Below, piece after piece: positions 42,527 to 49,868 of a stretch of 64,000 nucleotides of DNA (position 1 is the first letter of the stretch; each line of letters begins with the position of its first letter). Origin of the DNA: Paenibacillus donghaensis (GTDB taxonomy: Bacteria > Bacillota > Bacilli > Paenibacillales > Paenibacillaceae); assembly GCF_002192415.1 (NCBI RefSeq), contig NZ_CP021780.1:3348001-3412000 (forward strand), given 5' to 3'. The notes under the pieces are model-generated. The model made no database searches. It had not been told where the DNA came from and worked only from the letters and a program-made list of their open reading frames with translations. The position numbers were made by a program, and so were the translations under genes.

Positions 42527-42617
42527 ATTAATGTTCCTCACGTATATCACTTATGTTTTAGTCTAGTTTTATCATATATTTTTTATTATTACTAGTATAT
42601 TCATACTATTCATATCA

Positions 42618-42764
42618 CTAAGATACTATAATTTCACTGCCCTGTTCTGATAGGTGCTTCTCCACTTTCTTTCGGAGGGATTCCGGCACCTCTGCCAACG
42701 TGCGTCGGCCAGCCTGAATCAACTGGACAGCTACCAACACCATACGCCCTTCTAACGGATTCAT
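42618..42764 (-). CDS. small XkdX-position phage protein (CD1375-like)
   Basis: 48 residues: MNPLEGRMVLVAVQLIQ, then AGRRTLAEVPESLRKKVE. The ATG overlaps the stop of the previous gene (ATGA) and GGAGGTGGGGC lies upstream. Such short proteins close the tail-fibre cluster of PBSX-like prophages, at the place of xkdX. Their role is unknown. Confidence 0.8.
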   Translation of the reverse strand: MNPLEGRMVLVAVQLIQAGRRTLAEVPESLRKKVEKHLSEQGSEIIVS

Positions 42765-43159
42765 TTCGCCCCACCTCCAGAAATAATCAAGTATACATCA
42801 AACAAGGCATCCATGGTGTCCAAGTTCGCAGATTCAGCTGCAGATAGCCGTAAATGCAACTGTTCCAGTTCGGTCAACTCGCCAGGCTTTGTCAATTCAG
42901 CAATCTCTTCGGCAGTCAATCCTTCTAACCAAAAACCTGAAGGATTGTCACTTGGTTCGGACCAAGCTTCCAAATTAAATCTAAAAGCATTCGTTTTACT
43001 TACATATGCCTTAAACCCTTGGGAAAAGGGGACGGAGATGTTGTAGCCGATTAAATCTCCGTTTTCCACTACCTCAACCACACTATTCTCTTCCTGTTCC
43101 ACTCCAGGGACATCACCCATATATTTTCCGTTAGTGTCTACTCTCTTTATCGCCTGCAT
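42761..43159 (-). CDS. tail-fibre-associated protein
   Basis: 132 residues from the ATG at 43159 (AAGGAGGGTGACC upstream). The mid-part is beta-rich (YNISVPFSQGFKAYVSK) and the C-terminus is helical (LTELEQLHLRLSAAES). It resembles XkdV-cluster accessory proteins that bridge or fold fibres. No domain can be named with certainty. Confidence 0.6.
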   Translation of the reverse strand: MQAIKRVDTNGKYMGDVPGVEQEENSVVEVVENGDLIGYNISVPFSQGFKAYVSKTNAFRFNLEAWSEPSDNPSGFWLEGLTAEEIAELTKPGELTELEQLHLRLSAAESANLDTMDALFDVYLIISGGGAK

Positions 43160-43170
43160 GGTCACCCTCC

Positions 43171-43677
43171 TTATTGTTCAGCCAGAAATGGCGGAATTTG
43201 CATAGATACATACGTTCCGTCGATATCATTATTAAAAAAAACTCCACCACTTGGATCAATAGTCATCGCCCCAAATTTCTCGGCTGCTACCAGTGGGAAC
43301 CTTAACGTCTTTGCAGGCCGATATCCAGGCGGCAGAGTATATACGACCGCAGCAGCATAGCCCAATTTCACCGTGCCCTTTATATGCACAAATCCATCAC
43401 TATCTTTTGTGTAACCCGCAGTATCTTCCGTCCCACCGTAGTTAGTCCAGTTGTTCAATAGAGTAGGAGCTATCCAAGTTTTTGATGCTGCTGTAAGTTT
43501 GGCGTTCCACGCTGTGCGCTCCGCTTCCGATACCGATACTTTGGTGTTTGCACCGGACCCGTTGCCGATATAAAGCTCACCAGTATCTGTACAGTAGCCT
43601 GGTTCTCCAATTGCCAGTGCCCCCTTTGCAGTAAGCTGCGCCTTAGTCCCGCGCCGTACTTGTATCTTATTAGCCAT
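43171..43677 (-). CDS. short tail fibre with receptor-binding N-domain
   Basis: 168 residues. IQVRRGTKAQL, LAIGEPGYCTDTGELYIGNG (in short pieces) is the repeat-type head known from phage fibre and Mtd-N-like domains. The C-terminal half has WIAPTLLNNWTNYGG and VHIKGTVKLG, as in small carbohydrate-binding tips. GGAGGGCTG lies upstream of the ATG at 43677. Likely a receptor-binding protein. Confidence 0.7.
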   Translation of the reverse strand: MANKIQVRRGTKAQLTAKGALAIGEPGYCTDTGELYIGNGSGANTKVSVSEAERTAWNAKLTAASKTWIAPTLLNNWTNYGGTEDTAGYTKDSDGFVHIKGTVKLGYAAAVVYTLPPGYRPAKTLRFPLVAAEKFGAMTIDPSGGVFFNNDIDGTYVSMQIPPFLAEQ

Positions 43678-43692
43678 AATGTACAGCCCTCC

Positions 43693-44559
43693 TTAAAATG
43701 TACCGCCGTCAATAACTGCCATCTGAGCGTCTATAGCCTGGGCTGTCCGCTGCGGGGTCATGTACTTAACCGCACTCGTCCCTGTCTCGGCCTCTGCTTG
43801 CGTAGCAACCCCATAGTTGCCTACGCTACCCAAGCCCACATCTGTTGCCGTCAGCGTCACGGCTCCAGTCCGGCCAGCCACGGAGGATACCGTCCCTGTT
43901 GGTGCGAGGATCTCCTGCCAGTTAGCCAGCGTTGAGGCACCTGCCACCCGTAGGATATAGGTCTTGTTTAGGTCCGTCCGAATTGCAATGTCTCCGACCT
44001 CAGCCGTCAACGCCAGCATGGCTGCCTGAGTCGCCACAACAAAGGTATCCGATATCGCCAGCGCGGGCAGGACACTTGTATCCAACTTGCCGCCAACGCC
44101 CAAGATCGGGATGTTACCTGCTGCGGTACCCGTGTCCTTGCTGGCTGCGGTCCCTGCATCCGATATTTTGGATAGAGTCAAGGTTGGGATATCCGCTGCT
44201 GTGATGTTTGTCGCGCTTGTCACCCGGCCCTTGGCGTCAATGGTCAGTTTGGTAAATTGGCCAGCCGTCGCCCCGCTGTTTGCAAGCACAACAGTGATAG
44301 TGCGGTTGGCGGACCCGTCAAAAGTGGTAGATCCTGTTGCATCCCCACCTAATGCAATGGTCCGGGCCGTTTCCAGTTTGACCGCCGTTTCTGCCGCAGC
44401 CTGATCTGGGTTAATCAGGATCTTCCCGCCTGATCCATCCCCTACCCACATCTTACCGGTATCCAGCGTGACCATCGGCTCCCCAGCTTCAAGGACTGCC
44501 GCTGCCGCATTAGCAGCAAGCCCGCGTTTTAGTTTAATCGTTGTTGGTACGACTACCAT
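43693..44559 (-). CDS. tail fibre protein
   Basis: 288 residues. The same fibre head (IKLKRGLAAN, EPMVTLDTGKMWVGDG) is followed by collagen-free, Thr/Ala-rich repeats typical of trimeric fibres (GGDATGSTTFDGSANRTITV, LGVGGKLDTSVLP) and a C-terminal YMTPQRTAQAIDAQ. The head domain is shared with the next gene. AAGGAGGAATCAT is upstream. It belongs to the distal fibre set. Confidence 0.75.
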   Translation of the reverse strand: MVVVPTTIKLKRGLAANAAAAVLEAGEPMVTLDTGKMWVGDGSGGKILINPDQAAAETAVKLETARTIALGGDATGSTTFDGSANRTITVVLANSGATAGQFTKLTIDAKGRVTSATNITAADIPTLTLSKISDAGTAASKDTGTAAGNIPILGVGGKLDTSVLPALAISDTFVVATQAAMLALTAEVGDIAIRTDLNKTYILRVAGASTLANWQEILAPTGTVSSVAGRTGAVTLTATDVGLGSVGNYGVATQAEAETGTSAVKYMTPQRTAQAIDAQMAVIDGGTF

Positions 44560-44573
44560 CTATGATTCCTCCT

Positions 44574-45767
44574 TTATATCATTCCACCGTCAATGACTGG
44601 ACCACCTGGAGGGGTGTCAAATCCACCGCCATCAATCGGCATATATGCCAAAAAATCCTCTAACGCCTCCACCTTTGCTTTGACCGACACCAAGTCCGGA
44701 ATCGGGTCAGACCCATCAATATTATGGCTGGAGCCGTGAGCACCTGGTGTCGCTGTCCCTGTGGCCGTTACGAACATGGTCCTGGTGGTTGGGTTAGTTG
44801 TTACCGTGATCCCCGTTCCGCCCGTAACCGTGAGGGTATCGGACTTTGCCACAGCTGGGATGTTATTGACGGTGGCAAAAGCGTTTTGGTTGACCTCTGC
44901 TCCCGCTGCAATCCCTGCCAGCTTTGTCTTTTCGCCGGCAGTGGTGTGCAGATTGCCATTATCCACATGCGCCTTGGTAGTCTCCAGCGTGATTGCCGGT
45001 GCGGTCAATACGCTGGACTTGCCTGTGACCCCTTTGATAAGCGTGAACAGGCTGGACAGCAGCGCGGTCAGTGTGCCAGTTAAGCTAGGCGTTGCAGTGT
45101 CCGTAGCCGTCCGGTTACCGATTACAGCGTCCGTGGCCGATCCCGCACCGCCAGCTCCGGCAGTGATTCCGGCCAGCTTAGCTTTCTCCGCAGTAGAATA
45201 ATTCTCAGTAGACAGCTGCTTGCTGGCTACCTTGTCCACTTTGCCAGAAAGCTGATTGGTTACCGTCGCCGCAAAGTTTGGGTCATTATTTAGTGCGTCT
45301 CCGATTTCCTTCAGCGTGTCCAGAGCATCCGGCGCAGCTCCGACAACGGACTTAATGCGCTGGTCCGTCTCCGTTTTGCTGTAAGTGGATGACTTGTCTG
45401 CCTTGGCCAGAAGAGCGGTATCTGCATAGGTTTTGGCCGATGACAAAGCAGCATCCGCTTTAGCTTGCGCACCTGCAGGGGTCTCCTTCGCCTTCCAATC
45501 TGTTCTCTCAGCAGCTGTGATATGTCTAACTGCATCTTTTTCATGAGAATCAATATCCACTGCGTTCTGATCTGCCTGCTCATGAGCAGCCGCAATGCCT
45601 TCCTCAACATGATTAAGTCGTGCTGAAGTAATCCGCGTGCCCTCCTGGACAAGTTCAAAGAGAGGACGCCCCGTCTGTGGATCAGCCTTCTGCTTGCCTG
45701 AAGCATCTTTAATCGGCTTGGTCATGTCCGGAATCTCGTCCTTCCAAACCTGCTTGTTATACACCAC
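44574..45767 (-). CDS. long tail fibre / baseplate-fibre protein
   Basis: 397 residues, GTG start at 45767 after GGAGGTGAGC. The N-terminus (VWKDEIPDMTKPI) is typical of fibres that dock on the baseplate. The centre has repeated YADTALLAKADKS / EKAKLAGIAAGAE units, the common fibre repeat, and the end is Gly-rich. No enzymatic domain. It probably carries the attached short fibres. Confidence 0.75.
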   Translation of the reverse strand: MVYNKQVWKDEIPDMTKPIKDASGKQKADPQTGRPLFELVQEGTRITSARLNHVEEGIAAAHEQADQNAVDIDSHEKDAVRHITAAERTDWKAKETPAGAQAKADAALSSAKTYADTALLAKADKSSTYSKTETDQRIKSVVGAAPDALDTLKEIGDALNNDPNFAATVTNQLSGKVDKVASKQLSTENYSTAEKAKLAGITAGAGGAGSATDAVIGNRTATDTATPSLTGTLTALLSSLFTLIKGVTGKSSVLTAPAITLETTKAHVDNGNLHTTAGEKTKLAGIAAGAEVNQNAFATVNNIPAVAKSDTLTVTGGTGITVTTNPTTRTMFVTATGTATPGAHGSSHNIDGSDPIPDLVSVKAKVEALEDFLAYMPIDGGGFDTPPGGPVIDGGMI

Positions 45768-46086
45768 CGGCGCTCACCTCCAATTTCAATACAAATTCAA
45801 AAGTAATCAAAAACCCCTTATCGTTTTTAGTCACGGTAAGGGGCTGATCTGCCAGTATGTTGCCCTCAACATCCAGCAAGGCTGCTCCTAAAAGCTGCTT
45901 GCCTACGGCCTGCGTCTCGGTAATATAAATATATTTCCGGACAGAGAGACCGGAAACGATTGTATTATGAATCGGGTATACCACTTGCTCCCCGCTAATA
46001 TTTACCCGAGCTCCTGCAATATGGCCACTCAAATCACTGACCAGTTTATCCAGCAGAAGCGGTTTAATTACCTCGGCCAATCTCAA
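45757..46086 (-). CDS. small tail protein between baseplate and fibres
   Basis: 109 residues. Start TTG at 46086 overlaps the stop of the previous gene; a second TTG at 46080 is better spaced from GGAGGTGG. It alternates helix (VIKPLLLDKLVSDL) and beta strands (KYIYITETQAVG, FLITFEFVLKLEV). It occupies the position of a fibre-assembly or adaptor protein. Family not recognised. Confidence 0.55.
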   Translation of the reverse strand: MRLAEVIKPLLLDKLVSDLSGHIAGARVNISGEQVVYPIHNTIVSGLSVRKYIYITETQAVGKQLLGAALLDVEGNILADQPLTVTKNDKGFLITFEFVLKLEVSAGGV

Positions 46087-46625
46087 CCACCTCCGAAGGG
46101 AATTTCAAAGCCACATATCGGAAAATCAACCCCGTGGGAATACCCTATGCCTTTAACTATAATGGTCTGCGTGGGTACGACTGAACTAAACACCGCCCGG
46201 CGGATATGCACCGGGCGCACATATTCAAAGTCCGCCTGCAGCCCAGCCATATTAAACGGTTGAGTAAGGGAAAATTCATAATGGATCTCTTTGGCCAAAA
46301 AGTCCTCTGAAACATTCAGCAGCTTCCCATGCTGATTCCCTAAGTCCCGCAGTAGCGGCAGCTTAAACGGCCGATCTCCCCAGCGCTTCCGGCGGATCGC
46401 CTCCCTGCGTTCATCGTCGCTCCCCTCTTGGGTCTTTCGGAAGTAGACCCACTCCCATATCCAGAGCGCCCACGTTGAGCGCTGCAAGATAAACTGATTG
46501 CTCAAATCATCGATGGTCTGCAGCCGGCTATCCATTTCTTGCTTCATAACCGAGAAATGCCGGTCAGCCATATCAATCTCATACCAATAAGGCGGCAGCA
46601 TCTCGCGGTATCTCAGCGGGATCAT
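46083..46625 (-). CDS. xkdU: baseplate protein YmfQ/XkdU-like (DUF2313)
   Basis: 180 residues: LPPYWYEIDMADRHFSVM, then IDDLSNQFILQRSTWALWIWEW. This matches the DUF2313/XkdU family, the wedge protein next to XkdT. ATG overlaps the previous stop (ATGA). It shapes the periphery of the contractile-tail baseplate. Confidence 0.8.
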   Translation of the reverse strand: MIPLRYREMLPPYWYEIDMADRHFSVMKQEMDSRLQTIDDLSNQFILQRSTWALWIWEWVYFRKTQEGSDDERREAIRRKRWGDRPFKLPLLRDLGNQHGKLLNVSEDFLAKEIHYEFSLTQPFNMAGLQADFEYVRPVHIRRAVFSSVVPTQTIIVKGIGYSHGVDFPICGFEIPFGGG

Positions 46626-47452
46626 ATTAGAACCACTTCCACTCTCAGAACAGACGACAGCGGAAGAACAATATCCTCCATATCGCCATTGAGAGTCAGG
46701 CTCTCGTAATCATCTACACCAGGCAGCAACAGCAGCGCGGCCACATAATTGTAAATAAGTTTGGAGCGGCCACTCGCGTAATCCAAGACGCGCTGTCGAA
46801 TAGTTTCCGCCAGTACTTCCAGATCCGTACCGTTGGACGTAAGCAAGCGCGTTTCTAATCGCACATTAAATACCGGCGCGGGGTGCACCAACAAGTCATG
46901 CCCAGCGATCCGCCGCTCCTCCCACATCCAGGCTTTGACCGTCTCAGCAAATTCCTCTGTAATGGGCTGGCCGTCCAGGTTCGTCAAGTAAAGATCGACG
47001 GAATTATCATGCCGCTCTTTTTCGCGTGCGATCGCTCCACCAACACCAGCCATCTCCATCGCCCAGGTTTCGTAATCCTTCCGCCGCCCGCTGCCAATTT
47101 CGGTAGCCGCTCGTTCGAGCATCCTGAGGCGGAATGTATCGTCACTCTCGCCTTCCTTACGGATCAAGCCCGCCGCCCAGCCATGACCGTCCAGATACTC
47201 AGAATCCGCCCAAATCGGAAAACCTTGGACAAATCCATACGTCCATAGCGATTGCTGCTCAGCAAGCTCCAGCGCAAGCGGATACCAGAGGTCATAAAAG
47301 TATTCCCCTTCCCCTGTCGGCGGCGGCGGAAGACCTCGTTCAAGCGCCAAGGCTATGGCCCTATTTACCCAGCGCTGATAGATTTCCTCCGGCGCTTCCT
47401 CCAGTATGGGCATGTAAGGAAGCGCCGGCAGATCACTTAACTTAATCGTCAT
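46622..47452 (-). CDS. xkdT: baseplate J-like protein XkdT
   Basis: 276 residues. N-terminal ALALERGLPPPPTGEGEYF and LELAEQQSLWTYGFVQGFP are followed by the J domain with RLRMLERAATEIGSGRRKDYETWAME and a beta-rich end (VFNVRLETRLLT, VLRVEVVLI). J proteins form the wedges of the baseplate. Shorter than XkdT of PBSX (about 350). It overlaps both neighbours by four bases. Confidence 0.85.
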   Translation of the reverse strand: MTIKLSDLPALPYMPILEEAPEEIYQRWVNRAIALALERGLPPPPTGEGEYFYDLWYPLALELAEQQSLWTYGFVQGFPIWADSEYLDGHGWAAGLIRKEGESDDTFRLRMLERAATEIGSGRRKDYETWAMEMAGVGGAIAREKERHDNSVDLYLTNLDGQPITEEFAETVKAWMWEERRIAGHDLLVHPAPVFNVRLETRLLTSNGTDLEVLAETIRQRVLDYASGRSKLIYNYVAALLLLPGVDDYESLTLNGDMEDIVLPLSSVLRVEVVLI

Positions 47453-47889
47453 ACACTGATCGTCTCCTCCAGCTCAGCCTGGCCTGCCAGGCCGGTTATC
47501 AATATGCTAAGTTGCATCTCCTGTCCTTCTCGCTCCATGGACCGCACCTCAGCCCGCACAATCTCCATATGGGAGGTCAAAGCCTCTTCCATGTCCCGTT
47601 TGATCTCCACATCCTCCCAGGCAGACCATTCGGAGCGTTCAACGCCGACCTCCTCGCCGTACAGCACATACCTAAAACGCTCGGTATTCAGGATTTTCAG
47701 CGCTGTTTGTATCAGGTATTCCTCATAGGTGCTGGTCTTCTTCGGATGCCCATCCTCAGTAAGGACGGCGCGCCGGTTACGGTAATCGATCACATAGGTC
47801 CATTTCGTAGCCGATAGAACCGATTCCGTCAGCTCGACTTCTCCGATATCAGAAATGTCCAGGTCAGGAAACAAACTATTATCCGCCAC
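47449..47889 (-). CDS. xkdS: baseplate wedge protein XkdS-like (DUF2634)
   Basis: 146 residues, GTG start. DUF2634/XkdS features: KWTYVIDYRNRRAVLTEDG, then NTERFRYVLYGEEVGVE, and AVRSMEREGQEMQLSI at the end in short pieces. This is the GpW/gp25-like wedge core in PBSX tails. Confidence 0.85.
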   Translation of the reverse strand: MADNSLFPDLDISDIGEVELTESVLSATKWTYVIDYRNRRAVLTEDGHPKKTSTYEEYLIQTALKILNTERFRYVLYGEEVGVERSEWSAWEDVEIKRDMEEALTSHMEIVRAEVRSMEREGQEMQLSILITGLAGQAELEETISV

Positions 47890-48220
47890 CGCCGCTCACA
47901 TCCTTTCCCAGCACATAATACCGCTGGCCAGTCATACGGGATACAATGAGCCGGTCCCCAGCCTTCAGGGGGCTGGGAATCGTTAGGATACCGCTCAGGA
48001 CGGAAGACTCCGGTTGCGATACTTCAAATTTTGCATCGATGCGTCTCTCCTGCAGATACTCAGCAAAAACAAGCTTATCCGCCGGATACGGCTCCGGGTC
48101 CTCATCGACCTGAATCTTCGGATCAGCTGGCCAACTCATCAGCGTGGCCCGTTCGGTATCCCGGGCATCGATGTGCCCAGCGGTTTTTTCCCTCATCATC
48201 TTCAGCGCATCATTCAGCAC
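47879..48220 (-). CDS. xkdR: XkdR-like protein (DUF2577)
   Basis: 113 residues, GTG start after GGAGGCAG. DUF2577: DALKMMREKTAGHIDA at the start and LKAGDRLIVSRMTGQRYYVLGK near the end. It is an OB-fold-like spike accessory, in the XkdQ-R-S-T order. It ends Gly-rich. Confidence 0.8.
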   Translation of the reverse strand: MLNDALKMMREKTAGHIDARDTERATLMSWPADPKIQVDEDPEPYPADKLVFAEYLQERRIDAKFEVSQPESSVLSGILTIPSPLKAGDRLIVSRMTGQRYYVLGKDVSGGGG

Positions 48221-48222
48221 GG

Positions 48223-49203
48223 TTACTGCCTCCTTTCGAGCTCAAGCTTGACCGTATACATTCCGTTTTTAAAGCTGGATTCCGCAGACTCTACAATCCA
48301 TTTGGACGTATGATCCGTCTTGATCAACACCATCCACCCAGCCCGCAGGCCGGACAATGTATGGTCTTCATGTTTGACAGTAATTTTCTTAATTTGCTTG
48401 GCCACCGATAAAGACTTTAGACGCTGCGTCGCAACGGTCGCCGGGTCCTCATCCTCTTCCGCTTCCAGTATCTCTTCCATGCGGCCCATGGCCTTCACTG
48501 CACCGGCTGCCGTCTTGGTGACGGAGGATGAAAGCTTATCATCCTTATATTTTTGAACGGTCACGACCGTATAAGTATCTTCTATGCTGTAACCGGCGGT
48601 GCTTGCCTCCATCTGCTCCGGGATAAACACGGGAACAAGCGTATTTGTCCCCTCCCGGACCACCTGCAGATAAAAGCTCGTATCTGTCCGGACCACATCT
48701 ACATGATAGCGGTAGCCGCTCCGCTCATATGCCTTTTGCAGCACATCCAAAATAACTTCGGAATGGAACATCGTTCCGTAACGTTCATCGATGTTAAACC
48801 CCAGTTTAGGGCAGCGAAAATCAATACCGGTGGTCTTGATGTAGCGCTGCAGTTCTGCACCGCTCTCACCTTTGAGATACGGACGAACACCTTTGTTTTT
48901 CGCCAAATACCAGCTGATCTCCCGAGCTTCAACCTCCCATTCATCGGTGAACTCATTTTGTTCATACTTAATGATAGGACCATGGAAGAACTGGTTTTTG
49001 TGGTGAAGCACGCCCACTCCCTTCACCTGCTGCGAAAAGCACATCAGCATGCCGGCCACCTTAAAATCGCTGGCGTTTCTCAGACGGACGGTCGCGCTGC
49101 GGGCGATCTCATCCCGCGCTGAGGACCATGACAGTTCAACAGCCGCGTCCGTCAATAGGTGCCGGTTGCTGTCTTTACCGTAAATGATCGCAAAGTTATC
49201 CAT
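48223..49203 (-). CDS. xkdQ: baseplate hub protein XkdQ-like
   Basis: 326 residues. ARDEIARSATVRLRN, YEQNEFTDEWEVEAREISWYLAKNKG (in pieces) and GLRAGWMVLIKTD match XkdQ/YqbQ, which forms the hub with gp27-like folds. A short acidic insert EILEAEEDEDP lies near 245. It is directly after the XkdP-like gene. Confidence 0.85.
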   Translation of the reverse strand: MDNFAIIYGKDSNRHLLTDAAVELSWSSARDEIARSATVRLRNASDFKVAGMLMCFSQQVKGVGVLHHKNQFFHGPIIKYEQNEFTDEWEVEAREISWYLAKNKGVRPYLKGESGAELQRYIKTTGIDFRCPKLGFNIDERYGTMFHSEVILDVLQKAYERSGYRYHVDVVRTDTSFYLQVVREGTNTLVPVFIPEQMEASTAGYSIEDTYTVVTVQKYKDDKLSSSVTKTAAGAVKAMGRMEEILEAEEDEDPATVATQRLKSLSVAKQIKKITVKHEDHTLSGLRAGWMVLIKTDHTSKWIVESAESSFKNGMYTVKLELERRQ

Positions 49204-49204
49204 C

Positions 49205-49864
49205 TTACTTTTTCCCCTTTACGCTGTCATTCTTGGCGGCTATACGCGCCTTCTGCCCCACGTAATCAAAACTCCCTTTGGCATTATCGGCAGCCGCCTT
49301 CTTCTCAGCTTTCTTCTTTTTATCTTCTGCTTTTTTCTCCTTATCGCTCTTCTTCTTGTCATTTTTCTTGTCCTTTTTATCGCTGGTGTTTGGACGACCC
49401 TTAGACGACTTTGTAATGATTACGCCTGGCTTCAGCAACTGTTTGGTGTTGGAGTAGGAAACAATCTTCACAGGGTCAAACTCCACAAAATTAAACGTGA
49501 TGTGCAAGTTGGCCCGGCCCTCTTTATAGGTCGCTTCCATGCTCTCAAACCACATGGTCTGCGAAAACAGCGATTCAAAATTAATGACAACCGGCTTCGC
49601 CTTCCATTCCTCCATCAGCTTCCACGCTTGCTCAGGAGATTTGTAGGTGATCGTCTCTTTACCTGTTTCCCACAGCTCCTGCCATGCACGCGGGAAGATC
49701 ACAGAAAAAGAGACCCGCTTCAGCTTCGAAGTGAGTCTCTTACTGGTCTTCTCTTCCCCTGTAATAACGGTGAAGGTTTCGACCTCATTGCTGCTGGTGA
49801 TTTGGATCTCCGGCGGCGTGATCGGGAAGGTAAAGCGGTTTTTGTCGCGGATCATGGTTAGCAT
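49205..49864 (-). CDS. xkdP: XkdP-like baseplate protein without LysM
   Basis: 219 residues. The N-terminal 125 residues match XkdP (FTFPITPPEIQI, then FSQTMWFESMEATYKEG). XkdP normally ends in a LysM domain that binds peptidoglycan. Here the last 65 residues are a Lys/Asp/Ala low-complexity tail (repeats of DKKDKKNDKKKSDKEKKA) ending GYVGQ-like DYVGQKARIA. The ribosome site GGAGGTTG fixes the start at 49864. Confidence 0.7.
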   Translation of the reverse strand: MLTMIRDKNRFTFPITPPEIQITSSNEVETFTVITGEEKTSKRLTSKLKRVSFSVIFPRAWQELWETGKETITYKSPEQAWKLMEEWKAKPVVINFESLFSQTMWFESMEATYKEGRANLHITFNFVEFDPVKIVSYSNTKQLLKPGVIITKSSKGRPNTSDKKDKKNDKKKSDKEKKAEDKKKKAEKKAAADNAKGSFDYVGQKARIAAKNDSVKGKK

Positions 49865-49868
49865 GCTT

